A stretch of DNA of 64,000 nt. It comes from Polyangiaceae bacterium (lineage in GTDB: Bacteria > Myxococcota_A > Polyangia > Polyangiales > Polyangiaceae). The notes under the pieces were generated by a model. It did no database searches. It was not told the origin of the DNA and saw nothing but the letters and a program-made list of their open reading frames with translations. The translations under genes were made by a program, and so were the position numbers. The first letter of the stretch is position 1. The number at the start of each line of letters is the position of its first letter. The stretch covers positions 1-64,000 of the forward strand of contig JADLFU010000183.1 in assembly GCA_020849655.1 (NCBI GenBank), in the 5' to 3' direction. Shown here in pieces: positions 1 through 8,555 of this stretch.

Positions 1-120
1 CGGCGGCCGGAGGCCGGCGGACGGAGGACGGAGGCCGGAGGACGGAGGCCGGAGGACGGAGGACGGAGGACGGAGGACGGAGGACGGAGGACGGAGGACG
101 GAGGACGGAGGACGGCGGAC
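1..120. repeat. 7-bp tandem repeat tract
   Basis: The tract is built from the heptamer CGGAGGA, nearly perfect from about base 45 to 112 and degenerate (CGGAGGC variants) before that. It starts at or before the window edge, so its true length is unknown. The unit length is not a multiple of three, and no gene was recognised across it. It lies next to a decayed transposase, so this is probably a non-coding, slippage-prone region. Confidence 0.85.
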
Positions 121-244
121 GGGCTGCGTCACCCTCCGGGGGCGCCGTCGCGCCCGGGGTCACAGAGTTCACAGAGTGACAGACCTCGCCGGTGGTGCCG
201 TCCTGGAGTGTGAGGCGAGGGCGGTGGATAGCGTGGTGTCCTGC

Positions 245-501
245 AAGCGCTTCGACGGGCTCGCGCGGATCACGCTGAAGCGCGCGCTGGGCGCCGGGAC
301 GATCGCGGTCGACATGGACCCGCTGTCGCTCGATCAAGTGCAGCGGCTGCAGGAAGCTCGTCGCGATCGTCACCGATCCGAAGAGCGTGCGCGCGTACCT
401 GCGAGCGAGCCTTGCGAAGTGCCCGAGCGCACCCGCCGTCCTGGCGAAGCACCGTGCTGCGCCGCAAGGCGCTCGGCGGTGGTCGAGGGGCGGACGTGTG
501 A
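245..501 (+). pseudogene. Decayed 3' end of an IS91/IS801-type transposase
   Basis: Short protein matches to the C-terminal part of IS91-like transposases appear in order but in all three frames. An AVDMDPLSL block lies near 305-331. KLVAIVTDPKSV starts at 354 in another frame. VPERTRRPGEA starts at 419, back in the first frame. STVLRRKALG starts at 448 in the third frame and ends at a TGA at 499-501. The family normally has these blocks in this order, with about 100 residues between the first and second. The copy therefore seems to carry an internal deletion and at least two frameshifts. Family assignment is from memory of the motif order, not a database search. Confidence 0.6.
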
Positions 502-715
502 TACCGCCTGCGAAATGACGCCGCTCTTCGCGAGCCCGCCTGCCCCCGGCCGTTCGTCGGCCGTCGTCATGGCCGTGCCGCGGGGGGCGACGGCCTGGAT
601 CGGCGGTCGCCCCGCTCACGTCGAGCCCCTCGGCCACGCCGCGCAGCGTGTTTGTTCTCCTTTGCACCCGCAGGTCGCTCGGGCTCGATGCCTTGACAAG
701 CCTGCTCTCCGTGTG
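502..715. other. Intergenic stretch without a supported gene
   Basis: No frame here gives a convincing protein. An open frame from 176 to 1114 crosses it, but the part before base 716 has no signal peptide or coherent composition and runs over the transposase remnant. A TTGACA box at 693-698 is a good -35 match but lacks a good -10, and transcription from it would start inside the next gene. Confidence 0.5.
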
Positions 716-1114
716 ATGTACACGGCTGTCGTGGCGATCTCTCCACGGGACCGGGTTCGGGGCGGCCGGGCGGCGCGCGCGGCGTGCTGGCTGGCGGCGG
801 CGTGGCTCCTCGCGTGCCAGCCGCGCACGTTCGAGCCCGACGATGTGTGCGAGGACGTCGCCGCCTCCGTCTCCAACCGGACCTTCGCTTGCACCAAGGA
901 CATTGACCTCGCCAACGCTCGGTACCACCAGCTCCGCTCGCGCTACCGCTGCACGGCCGACCCGTTGACCCCGTTCGAGCAGGTCTATGATTGCCCGATC
1001 TCGGTGGGCGAGCTCTCCTGCGAGCAGGTGTCGGCGGCCGGCGATGACTACGACAAGTGGCTCTCGGCGTCGCCACGGTGCGCCGAGATCCTCACGAAGG
1101 AGGGCGGAAAGTGA
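716..1114 (+). CDS. Putative small lipoprotein of unknown function
   Basis: The 132-residue product has an Arg-rich start, a hydrophobic stretch and a lipobox (LLAC) at about residues 32-35, so it is probably exported and lipid-anchored. The mature part of about 100 residues carries several cysteines (in DVCEDV, FACTK, RCTAD, DCPIS and LSCEQ), which suggests disulfide bonds. I do not recognise a family. The ATG at 716 was chosen because it directly precedes the signal peptide; a GTG at 731 would also work, and the frame is open further upstream over non-coding sequence. Its stop overlaps the start of the next gene (GTGATG), so the two are probably cotranslated. Confidence 0.6.
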   Translation: MYTAVVAISPRDRVRGGRAARAACWLAAAWLLACQPRTFEPDDVCEDVAASVSNRTFACTKDIDLANARYHQLRSRYRCTADPLTPFEQVYDCPISVGELSCEQVSAAGDDYDKWLSASPRCAEILTKEGGK

Positions 1115-2409
1115 TGGGGCGGCGCGCGCGTGCGGCGGCGCTCTCCCTGCTCTGGGGGGTTCTGTGGGCCGGGGTCAGCGAGGCTCAGGAGCACAACACC
1201 AACGACTGCCAGTACCGGCCGATCGCGGGCACCGTGCCGTACCAGGTCGGGACGCTGGCCGTGCGGTCGTTCGCCGCGGCCTTCAGCGTGTCGCGCATGG
1301 TCGACGAGCAGCTCGCCCCCGAGCTCGCGTCGGGCAACAATTTCGCGTTCGCCGGGCGAGTCGCGTCCATCGCTCCCGTCACCTACGTCCCTGGCTTCGC
1401 CACCAATCCGTCGTGCCGCGGCGACTCGAACCCTGGCAGCCGCGCGACCGATGATCGCTACGCCCGGCTGCCGCTGTCGATGTCCACCGGCGGGCTCGGG
1501 TTCGCGCTCGGCACCCAGACCTTTCAGTTCATCTACGCGTCCAACATGACGCTCTCGGTCGTGAACAACGGCTCGTTTCAGGACTCGTTCGCCCCGCACG
1601 TCCTCGGCGCCGAGGGCTTGCTGCTGGGCCAGCTCTCCCCCTTTCGCTCCAGCAAGATCGAGGGCCCGCAAGCGAAGATGTTCGACTACATCGCCGCGGG
1701 CTCGGTCAACCTGGCCGACCTCGTCGTGGTCCGCGCCGGGTACGTGGGGTCGCGCGGGCTCCACACCGGGCTCGAGGTCCCGCTGGTCAACGTCGGAGGC
1801 TCGGCGACCGTCACCGGCGGCCTGAGAGAGCTGGCGTCGGTGCGCGCGTTCGCCGGACCCTACACGACGCCGGTCGGCGTGACCTCGGCCTTCCACACTC
1901 GCTCGATCATCTCGACCGGCCCGCGGATCGATCGACAGGGCCGTGAGCTCGCCGAGCCGCCCGTGACCACCGGGTGGAACACGACGCACCTTCGCCACGA
2001 GATCGGCCCCGCCCGGACGTTCGCGGTCGGGCGCTCGCTGCCCAAGCGCTACGGGCAGGTCGAGGTGGCGACCACGAGCACGCCCCACCCGGAGCTCTAC
2101 CTCGCCGTCGCCAGCGCGTTCTTCGGGCCCGCCTTCGTCTCTGGTGGCTGGGTCAAGCCGCCCGAGCTCCGCTTCCTCGGCTCCGAGGGGCGAGGGCGCT
2201 TCACCGGCGCCGTGGGGGTGGTCCTCGATCCCGACTTCGTCAAGAGTGACTTCCTCTCTCACGAGACCCCGTACCCGCTCCTCGATCTCAGGGTCGCGGT
2301 GAATGATCCTGACATGCTCCGATTGTTCCCCTACGCGCCGCAGGGCGCGTTCTCGGTGCTTCTCAACCTCCACGTCGCGGCGAGCACGAAGGAGAAACCG
2401 AAACCATGA
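1114..2409 (+). CDS. Secreted protein of unknown function
   Basis: The 431-residue product starts with a clear Sec-type signal peptide (Arg-rich start, Leu/Trp-rich core, cleavage likely after GVSEA). The mature part is rich in Gly, Ser, Val and aromatic residues without other membrane helices, which fits an outer-membrane or extracellular protein. I recognise no catalytic motif. The start is the ATG that overlaps the previous stop codon; an earlier start at 1057 would add 19 residues without a signal-like character. It ends in a 4-base ATGA overlap with the LamG lipoprotein gene, so the three genes from 716 form one operon. Confidence 0.65.
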   Translation: MGRRARAAALSLLWGVLWAGVSEAQEHNTNDCQYRPIAGTVPYQVGTLAVRSFAAAFSVSRMVDEQLAPELASGNNFAFAGRVASIAPVTYVPGFATNPSCRGDSNPGSRATDDRYARLPLSMSTGGLGFALGTQTFQFIYASNMTLSVVNNGSFQDSFAPHVLGAEGLLLGQLSPFRSSKIEGPQAKMFDYIAAGSVNLADLVVVRAGYVGSRGLHTGLEVPLVNVGGSATVTGGLRELASVRAFAGPYTTPVGVTSAFHTRSIISTGPRIDRQGRELAEPPVTTGWNTTHLRHEIGPARTFAVGRSLPKRYGQVEVATTSTPHPELYLAVASAFFGPAFVSGGWVKPPELRFLGSEGRGRFTGAVGVVLDPDFVKSDFLSHETPYPLLDLRVAVNDPDMLRLFPYAPQGAFSVLLNLHVAASTKEKPKP

Positions 2410-3311
2410 CGACGTGTCTGCCCGCCTCGACGCGGCTCCGCGCGCTCCTCTGGCTGTCGCTGGGGCTGGCTGCCTGCGACCTCTCCAAGGAGGTGTATTA
2501 CGTGCCGGTCGGCGGTGTCGCCTCTGCGCAGCAGATGGCAGGCGCGGGAGGCGAGGCCGGGCAGGGGGGCGCAGGAGGGGAGGCTGGTCAGGGAGGCGAA
2601 GCGCAAGCGGGAGGGGCCGGTCAGGGTGGCGCCTCGCAAGCGGGGGGTGGGCAGGGCGGCGAGGCTGGGAGCGAGAGCCTCGAGCGCGTGCTGCGCCTCG
2701 GGACGCTCGGGGGTCACGTGACCGCGAGCGGAAAGCTGCTGCCGCTCGGGCAGGCGGCGCGCACCGTCGAGGTATGGATCCGGGCCGATCCAGGGTTGGG
2801 CACCGAGCGCTTCGTCGTCTCGTGGGGCGAGCTCACCCCCGGCGGAGGCTGGATGCTGGGCCTCGAGAACGGCCTGCCGGTGATCACCCAGATCGGCGCC
2901 AGCATCAAGGGCCCGGCGCCGCTCGACGACGGCGCCTGGCACCACCTCGCCGTCGCGTTCACGCCTCCCAACAAGTATTCACTGTATACGGACACCAAGC
3001 TGGCGGTCACCGGTTCGATGCCGACTGACACCCAGCCCGGCTCGCTGGCGGTCGGGCGGTCGATCGAGCCAGAGACCAAGTGGTTCGCCGGCGACGTCGA
3101 CGAGGTGCGCATCTGGACCGTCACCCGCACCGCGGAGGAGCTCGCGGCGTCCGCGAAGATGTCACTGTCAGGATCGGAGCCGGGCCTCATCCTCTACTGG
3201 GACATGACAGGCCCCTCCCCGCGCGCCGAGAACCGCGCGGTGGCGGCCAGCGGCGCGGCGGGCGGCGATCTCCGCAACAACGCGATCTTCGTGGCTGGCA
3301 GCCCGTTCTGA
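2406..3311 (+). CDS. Lipoprotein with Gly-rich linker and LamG-like domain
   Basis: The 301-residue product has a signal peptide ending in a lipobox (LAAC, about residues 21-24). A linker of Gly, Ala, Gln and Glu (about 40-85) follows, then a concanavalin A-like/LamG domain of about 200 residues. Domain hallmarks are DGAWHHLAVAF, a Leu-Tyr-Thr-Asp strand and FAGDVDEVRIWTVTRT. Such domains bind carbohydrates or proteins at the cell surface; the ligand here is unknown. This gene closes the operon that starts at 716. The linker is like those of the lipoproteins at 57952 and 61346. Confidence 0.75.
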   Translation: MTTCLPASTRLRALLWLSLGLAACDLSKEVYYVPVGGVASAQQMAGAGGEAGQGGAGGEAGQGGEAQAGGAGQGGASQAGGGQGGEAGSESLERVLRLGTLGGHVTASGKLLPLGQAARTVEVWIRADPGLGTERFVVSWGELTPGGGWMLGLENGLPVITQIGASIKGPAPLDDGAWHHLAVAFTPPNKYSLYTDTKLAVTGSMPTDTQPGSLAVGRSIEPETKWFAGDVDEVRIWTVTRTAEELAASAKMSLSGSEPGLILYWDMTGPSPRAENRAVAASGAAGGDLRNNAIFVAGSPF

Positions 3312-3430
3312 GCCCGAGGCCGAGCAGAGGGCGTGGGGATCACGTTGGGGATGCTGACGTACCCGGGCCGCGTGAAGATCTCCACCCCTCCCGCCTGCCG
3401 TCTCCCGTTCCACGTCTCCCGGCTCCGCTC

Positions 3431-4708
3431 CTACGGCGACGGGACGACGGCGACCTGGGTGATGGTCTGCGCCTCGATGAACGCCTGCCCGGAGCCGATC
3501 GGCTTGCCGTCGAGCGCGGCGTTCACTGTCACGAGGCCCGTCGGGAGGTTGAACCCCCCGGCGATGCCCGCGCCGTCCGTCGCTGTCGCGTCCTTCGTGG
3601 GGAACCCAGCCTGGAAGTAGCCCACCGTGGACCCGGCGTCCGCGCTGCTGATGGTGATCGTGGCGCCCGAGACGTACGACAGCTCACAATCCTGAAGGAT
3701 GGCGATGAGGTGCCCGCGCTTCGGATCGGCCGACACGCCGAGCGCCGCCGTCGCCGCGGCGAACTCGATGTCGCGCAGGATGGGCATGGGGGGTAGCGTC
3801 ATCGAGCTCGCGACCGGCGGGTTGTAGAACCCGAGCGTCGGCGTGTAGCCCGCCGCGGTGATCTTGAAGAGGCCGTTGAAGCCGCCGACCACCTCGGTGA
3901 CGGAGAGATCGAACTCCGCGACGCCTCGCGCGTCGGTGGTGGCCGGCGGCGCGAGGGGCGAGGCGCACCCGACGTCGACCTTGCCGCAGGCGCGGACCTC
4001 GGCGCCCGGGACGGGCTTGTTGTTGGCGGCGCCGGAGACCGCGAGGACCACGTGCACGCTGGTCGTGCCGGGCAGGACGCGCGGCCAGGCGACGTGGCCG
4101 TTGCAGGCGACCTGCTTGCCGACGTCGCACTCCGCGCCGCACGCGAGGCGCGCCGCGGCCGCGAGGTCGCCCGTTGTCGAGCGCGCGGCGCACCGCTCGA
4201 GGCACCCGCGGTCGAGGGGGTTGCACGAGAGCGCGCAGGTCGCCGCGTCGACGCACTTGGAGTCGCTCGCGCACGTGGTCGTGATCGCGCAGGCCTTCGA
4301 GCCCAGGCACGCGGCGCAGGCCGAGCTCCGCCCGACGAGCGTCGGCAGCAGCAGGCCCGAGTCCCCACAGGTGTCGCCGCACTTGCCGGCGCACCCCACG
4401 GCCTCGCACGCCACCATCGCCGAGAGCGCCGCGCTCGCGCCCTTCCCGCAGGCGCCACGGCAGCCTTGATCGCCGGCCGGGCACGCCGCGAGGCAGTCGT
4501 ACGTCGCCGCGCAGGCTTGATCGGCGCGACAGGCCGCGGCCTGTTCGCAGCAAGCGCTCGCGGTGCAGGCGGCGCACGCCTCGGGGAGGGCGAAGCCACC
4601 GCACGTCGCGCCGGACGGCGGCCTCCCCTTCGGCTCCTCCGGGGGGCTGCAGGCGCCGGGCGCCGCCGAGAGGGCCAGGAGGAGAGCCAGCGTCGGCGAG
4701 GCGCGCAT
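3431..4708 (-). CDS. Cys-rich lipoprotein
   Basis: The 425-residue product has a lipoprotein signal peptide (lipobox PGAC near residue 20). Residues of about 35-200 carry more than 30 cysteines, many in C-x2-C, CC and C-x3-C spacings, as in extracellular disulfide modules. The C-terminal 200 residues contain two Gly/Val-rich beta segments resembling carboxypeptidase regulatory-like or Ig-like folds. The function is unknown. The ATG at 4708 gives the signal peptide; a start at 4744 would add a poor N-terminus. It is divergent from the MurE-like gene, with a 59-bp shared upstream region. A gap of about 120 bp to the convergent LamG gene holds no clear terminator. Confidence 0.7.
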   Translation of the reverse strand: MRASPTLALLLALSAAPGACSPPEEPKGRPPSGATCGGFALPEACAACTASACCEQAAACRADQACAATYDCLAACPAGDQGCRGACGKGASAALSAMVACEAVGCAGKCGDTCGDSGLLLPTLVGRSSACAACLGSKACAITTTCASDSKCVDAATCALSCNPLDRGCLERCAARSTTGDLAAAARLACGAECDVGKQVACNGHVAWPRVLPGTTSVHVVLAVSGAANNKPVPGAEVRACGKVDVGCASPLAPPATTDARGVAEFDLSVTEVVGGFNGLFKITAAGYTPTLGFYNPPVASSMTLPPMPILRDIEFAAATAALGVSADPKRGHLIAILQDCELSYVSGATITISSADAGSTVGYFQAGFPTKDATATDGAGIAGGFNLPTGLVTVNAALDGKPIGSGQAFIEAQTITQVAVVPSP

Positions 4709-4767
4709 GCTCCCTGTATATCCGGCCCGCGCCGCGCCCGTCACCCACGCTAAGCTCGCGGCCCGTC

Positions 4768-5976
4768 ATGAACGCGAGCGAGCTGCGGCCGAGGTTCCGC
4801 GTGGTCTGCGCCACGGGAACGAACGGCAAGACCACGACGACGAGCCTCGTCGAGGCCATCGTGCGCGAGGCGGGCGAGATCCCCGCGCGCGTGACGACGC
4901 TCGGCGCGTGGGTCGACGGCGAGCACCTCGCGGACGAGGCCACGCCCGAGGCCTTCGAGCTCGCGGTCAACCGCGCCGCCGAGCGGGGCGTGCGCACCCT
5001 GGCCGTCGAGACGACGTCGCAGGCGCTGCAGAAGGGCTTCGCGGCCGCGTTCCCGCCCGATGTAGCGATCTTCACGAATCTGACGCGCGATCACCTCGAC
5101 GCGCACGGCACGCTCGAGGAGTACCTCGCCGCGAAGGCGCAGCTCTTCCTGCACGCGCGCGCGGCGGTCGTGCTGAACGCGGCGGACGAGGCGAGCGCGC
5201 TCCTGCGCGAGATCGTGCCGGAGGGGGTGCAGGTGCGCTGGTACGCGGCGCGTGAGCCCGTCGTCGACGCCCCGCTCGATCTGTCCGCGACGGGCGTGCT
5301 CGCCGGGCGAGACGGCACCCGCGTCGAGCTCGCGCCGTCGGACGCCGCGCGGCGCCTCGGCGGGGAGCTCTCGCTGCGGATGGTCGGCGACGTGCACGCG
5401 GCGACCGCGCTCGGCGCCGCGCTCGCCGGGCTCGCGCTCGGCTTCGACGGCGAGGTCGTCCGGCGCGGGCTCTCGGGGTTCGCGGGGGTGCCGGGGAGGT
5501 TCATGAGGATCACCGACGAGCCGCTCGGCGTCGTCGACTACGCGCACACGCCGGACGCGCTCTCGCGCACGATCTCGCTCGCGCGTCGCCTCGTCGCCCC
5601 CGGAGGCCGCGTGCTCGTCGCGTTCGGCTGCGGGGGCGATCGCGATCAGGGCAAGCGCCCGGAGATGGGCGCGGTCGCGGCGGCGCTCGCCGACGTCGTC
5701 GTGCTGACGAGCGACAACCCGCGCACGGAGGACCCCGAGGCCATCCTCGACGCCATCCTGGCGGGCGCCGGGGAAGGCCCGGCCGAGGTGCTCCGTATCT
5801 CGGACCGGCGAGCGGCGATCGAAAGAATCATTTCCCTCGCGCGTCCGTCAGATATCGTCGTGGTCGCTGGGAAGGGCCACGAGGCTGTACAAGTGGTGGG
5901 GAGCGACGCTCTCCCTTTCGACGACGCGACCGTGCTCGCGGCCGCCGCCCAGAGGAAGAAAGGAACATCGACATGA
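4768..5976 (+). CDS. MurE-like Mur ligase lacking the N-terminal UDP-binding domain
   Basis: The 402-residue protein is an ATP-dependent amide ligase of the Mur family. The P-loop TGTNGKTTTT lies at about residues 17-26. TNLTRDHLDAHG, DYAHTPDAL and FGCGGDRDQGKRPEMG follow, and SDNPRTEDP near residue 315 matches the DNPR motif linked to meso-diaminopimelate selection in MurE. GKGHE and a DDATVL tail complete the C-terminal domain. MurE is normally near 490 residues and begins with a domain of about 90 residues that holds UDP-MurNAc-L-Ala-D-Glu; here the protein starts almost at the P-loop. The divergent lipoprotein upstream leaves no room for it. It may use a different acceptor, perhaps a recycled peptide, but this is inference. 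Confidence 0.8.
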   Translation: MNASELRPRFRVVCATGTNGKTTTTSLVEAIVREAGEIPARVTTLGAWVDGEHLADEATPEAFELAVNRAAERGVRTLAVETTSQALQKGFAAAFPPDVAIFTNLTRDHLDAHGTLEEYLAAKAQLFLHARAAVVLNAADEASALLREIVPEGVQVRWYAAREPVVDAPLDLSATGVLAGRDGTRVELAPSDAARRLGGELSLRMVGDVHAATALGAALAGLALGFDGEVVRRGLSGFAGVPGRFMRITDEPLGVVDYAHTPDALSRTISLARRLVAPGGRVLVAFGCGGDRDQGKRPEMGAVAAALADVVVLTSDNPRTEDPEAILDAILAGAGEGPAEVLRISDRRAAIERIISLARPSDIVVVAGKGHEAVQVVGSDALPFDDATVLAAAAQRKKGTST

Positions 5977-6269
5977 AGCTGGATCGTGAGAAATTCTTGG
6001 CCGCCGCGTTCGTGATGGTCGGCGCGTCGTCGACGCTCGTCGGCTGCAGCAAGAAGGAGCCCACCGCGGACACCCAGGCGACCACCGCCCCGGCCGCCGA
6101 GACGACGGCGACCACGCCGAAGCCCCCGCCGCCTCCCGCGCCGAACGCCGAGGCCGTCGTGAAGCCCGGCGACCGCGTGGTCCGCGTCCCTGCGCCGCAC
6201 GCGGAGACCGCCGCGCCTGCGACGCCTCCGCCCGGCGCTCCACCGAAGATCAAGCCCGTCACGAAGTGA
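5973..6269 (+). CDS. Small Pro/Ala/Thr-rich lipoprotein
   Basis: The 98-residue product has a short signal peptide and lipobox (LVGC near residues 23-26). The mature region of about 70 residues is rich in Pro, Ala and Thr, including PPPPP runs, and looks unstructured. It could be a periplasmic tether. Its ATG overlaps the stop of the MurE-like gene (ATGA), so the two are cotranslated. An inverted repeat at 6321-6343 follows about 50 bp after the stop. No family is recognised. Confidence 0.7.
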   Translation: MKLDREKFLAAAFVMVGASSTLVGCSKKEPTADTQATTAPAAETTATTPKPPPPPAPNAEAVVKPGDRVVRVPAPHAETAAPATPPPGAPPKIKPVTK

Positions 6270-6320
6270 CCCGAGCGCCGACGCGAGGGCGCGGTTGCCT
6301 CCTCGCGTCGGCCGGCTACA

Positions 6321-6343
6321 ACGCCCGCCGAGTTGGCGGGCGT
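6321..6343 (+). terminator. Perfect 9-bp hairpin, terminator-like, overlapping the next start codon
   Basis: ACGCCCGCC (6321-6329) and GGCGGGCGT (6335-6343) are perfect inverted repeats around the loop GAGTT. TCGCTTTT follows, so it resembles a weak intrinsic terminator for the MurE-like operon. The proposed TTG start of the L,D-transpeptidase gene (6333-6335) lies in the loop and first stem base. The structure could instead control translation of that gene. Confidence 0.55.
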
Positions 6344-8030
6344 TCGCTTTTCCATCCTCTGCGCGCTCGCGTCGCTCGCCCTCGTCGGGTGCAAGCGCGG
6401 CGCGTCGACCCCGGCGCCGGCCGCGTCCGCGAGCGCGGAGCCAGCGGACGCGCCGCCCGCGGCGTCCGGGCCGAAGCCTCGAGAGGTCGAGCCGGCGCCG
6501 GACGGCCCCATCGTCGGCGCGATCACCGGCCAGGCGAACGTGCTGCTCGAACCGCGCGAGGGCGCCCGCCGCGTCGGCTACCTGCGCCTCGGCGCGATGG
6601 CCCCCCGCGACGGCGACGCCGTCGGCCGATCGGGGTGCCCGGGCGGGTGGTACAGGATCAAGCCCCGCGGGTTCGTGTGCGTCGGGCCCGAGGCGACCAT
6701 CGATCCCGAGCACCCGGTGCTCCGTGCGGCGCGTCGGGTGCGGCCCGATCGCAAGAGCGCGATGCCGTACCGCTACGGGTTCGTGCGCGCCGTGCTCCCG
6801 CTCTACCTCCGCCCTCCATCGCGCGTGCAGCAGGAGCGCAGCGAGATGAGCCTCAAATCTCACCTCGAGAGGTGGCGAGCGCAGCAGGCGGAGCTCAACA
6901 AGGTCGTGCTCGGCGCCGACGACGTGCCGGTCGACGCGCGCGGCGCGCCGATCGTCGGCAAGGCGCTCGGTGACGTCCCGCACCCGACGACCACGTGGGG
7001 GCAGGGGCAGCTCTTCGGCGGCGACTCGGACGACGACCCCGTGCCCTTCTGGCTCGAGGGCGGCAAGCGCGCGATCCCGAACGTCGCCGACTTCAAGGTC
7101 ACGGGCACCTCGGTGTTCGCGGACCGCGCGCGCCGCCACACGGGCCTCGCGTTCATCGGCTCGTTTCACATGGGCGAGGACGGCTTCTCGCGCCGCTTCG
7201 GGATCACCACCGATCTGCGCCTCGCGCCGACGAGCAAGGTGAAGCCCGACACGGGCTCGCCGTGGCACGGGCTCGAGCTCGGCGAGGGCAAGACGGCGCC
7301 GCCGCTGCCGTTCGCGTGGGTGCGCGTCACCGGCGTCAAGACGTACAAGCTCTCCGACGGCAAGGCCCGCGAGCGCGCGCCCGTCGAGAAGCGATCGGTG
7401 CTGCTCCTGACCGGCAAGAAGGTCGCGGGCCCCGACGATCACTACTGGGAGCTGAAGAACGGCCAGTACGTGCGCGCGTCGCAGGTGGCCGCGGTGATGC
7501 CCCCGCCCGAGTGGCCCGGCGCCGCGAAGAAGGGCGAGAAGTGGATCGACGTCTCGATCGAGAACCAGACGCTCACGCTCTACGTCGGCCAGAGCCCCGT
7601 CTTCGCGACGATGGTGTCGACGGGGCGCGACAAGCTCGGTGACCCGAAGACCACGCACAGCACCGTGCGCGGCGCCTTCCGCATCCAGAGCAAGCACGTG
7701 ACCGCGACCATGGACTCGAACGAGGGGCTCGGCGGCCAGAAGGCGAAGGACCAGGATCCCGCGTACGGCGTCACGAAGCGCCGCGGCGAGGGCCAGTTCT
7801 GGCTGCGCGACGTGCCCTACGTGCAGTACTTCGAGAAGGGCTACGCGCTGCACGTCGCGTACTGGCACGACGTGTTCGGCCTCGCGCGCAGCCACGGCTG
7901 CATCAACCTCGCGCCGCTCGACGGCAAGTACGTGTTCGAGTGGACGGACGGCCAGCCCCCGCCCGGCTGGCACGGCGTGATGCTCGGCGCCGAGATGGGG
8001 CAGGGGACGACCATCGTCGTCAGGGAGTAG
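6333..8030 (+). CDS. L,D-transpeptidase (YkuD) lipoprotein with SH3-like region
   Basis: The 565-residue product has a lipoprotein signal peptide (lipobox LVGC near residues 17-20) and a Pro/Ala linker. An SH3b-like segment of about residues 60-115 follows (ITGQANVLLEP, GCPGGWYRI), then a central region without a known family, and a C-terminal YkuD domain from about 395. The catalytic signature is HVAYWH followed by SHGCINL, with Cys as the nucleophile. Such enzymes cross-link peptidoglycan between diaminopimelate residues or anchor outer-membrane proteins. Its location beside a MurE-like ligase supports a cell-wall role. TTG is the only start that keeps the signal peptide, and no good Shine-Dalgarno is visible, because a hairpin covers the start. 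Confidence 0.85.
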   Translation: MAGVRFSILCALASLALVGCKRGASTPAPAASASAEPADAPPAASGPKPREVEPAPDGPIVGAITGQANVLLEPREGARRVGYLRLGAMAPRDGDAVGRSGCPGGWYRIKPRGFVCVGPEATIDPEHPVLRAARRVRPDRKSAMPYRYGFVRAVLPLYLRPPSRVQQERSEMSLKSHLERWRAQQAELNKVVLGADDVPVDARGAPIVGKALGDVPHPTTTWGQGQLFGGDSDDDPVPFWLEGGKRAIPNVADFKVTGTSVFADRARRHTGLAFIGSFHMGEDGFSRRFGITTDLRLAPTSKVKPDTGSPWHGLELGEGKTAPPLPFAWVRVTGVKTYKLSDGKARERAPVEKRSVLLLTGKKVAGPDDHYWELKNGQYVRASQVAAVMPPPEWPGAAKKGEKWIDVSIENQTLTLYVGQSPVFATMVSTGRDKLGDPKTTHSTVRGAFRIQSKHVTATMDSNEGLGGQKAKDQDPAYGVTKRRGEGQFWLRDVPYVQYFEKGYALHVAYWHDVFGLARSHGCINLAPLDGKYVFEWTDGQPPPGWHGVMLGAEMGQGTTIVVRE

Positions 8031-8046
8031 GCTCTCTCGCGCGGCC

Positions 8047-8523
8047 ATGATCGAGCTCCGTGACGCGACCGACGACGACGGCGAAGCGCTCCTGCTCGTG
8101 CTCGGCGCCGCGTTCGCCGAGTACCCGCCTTGCCTGATGGAGCGCGGCGAGTACCCGGAGCTCGCCCGGCCTCGCGAGAGCTTCGCGCGCCAGGGCGGCG
8201 CGCTGTGGGTCGTCGAGGACGAGCACGGCGTCGTCGGCTCGTGCGGCGTCACGCCGTCGAGGGAGCCCGATCTGTGCGAGCTGAAGAAGCTCTACCTCTT
8301 GCCGCGCGCGCGCCGTCGCGGCGTGGCGAGCCAGCTCGTCGCCCTCGCGGAGCGCTTCGCCGAGTCGGGCGGGCGCGCGCGGGTGCACCTGTTCTCCGAC
8401 GCGCGCTTCGTCGACGCGCACCGCCGCTACGAGCGTCTCGGGTACCGCCGCCTCGACGACGTGCGCGCGCTCGGCGACGTGAGCCAGTCGATCGAGCTGC
8501 ACTTCGAGAAGCGCCTCGGTTGA
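8047..8523 (+). CDS. GNAT-family N-acetyltransferase
   Basis: The 158-residue protein has the GNAT fold order: an N-terminal beta strand with IELRDATDDDGEALL, a central strand (LWVVEDEHGVVGSCGV), and the acetyl-CoA binding motif A in LKKLYLLPRARRRGVASQLV (R-R-x-G-V-A, residues of about 81-97). A C-terminal YERLGYRRLDD segment completes it. The acceptor substrate cannot be told from sequence. It starts 17 bp after the transpeptidase gene and is followed by the methyltransferase-like gene after 32 bp, so it may be the first gene of the run to 12419 or the last of the preceding one. Confidence 0.85.
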   Translation: MIELRDATDDDGEALLLVLGAAFAEYPPCLMERGEYPELARPRESFARQGGALWVVEDEHGVVGSCGVTPSREPDLCELKKLYLLPRARRRGVASQLVALAERFAESGGRARVHLFSDARFVDAHRRYERLGYRRLDDVRALGDVSQSIELHFEKRLG

Positions 8524-8555
8524 CCCCGGCGCGCGCGCTGTACAAGCTCGCGCCG

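Noticed and set aside
1-120. CRISPR array
   Set aside because: The unit is 7 bp with no spacers.
693-698. TTGACA as a promoter for the first lipoprotein
   Set aside because: No -10 box at 16-18 bp, and transcription would begin downstream of the ATG at 716.
5646-8252. Long leftward open frame of 868 codons
   Set aside because: It is antisense to the MurE-like, lipoprotein and L,D-transpeptidase genes and has Arg/Ala/His-rich sequence without any domain. Antisense frames are often open at this GC content.
8130-8555. Upstream part of the frame before the methyltransferase-like start
   Set aside because: It is the third frame of the GNAT gene with an Arg-rich, domain-free translation.
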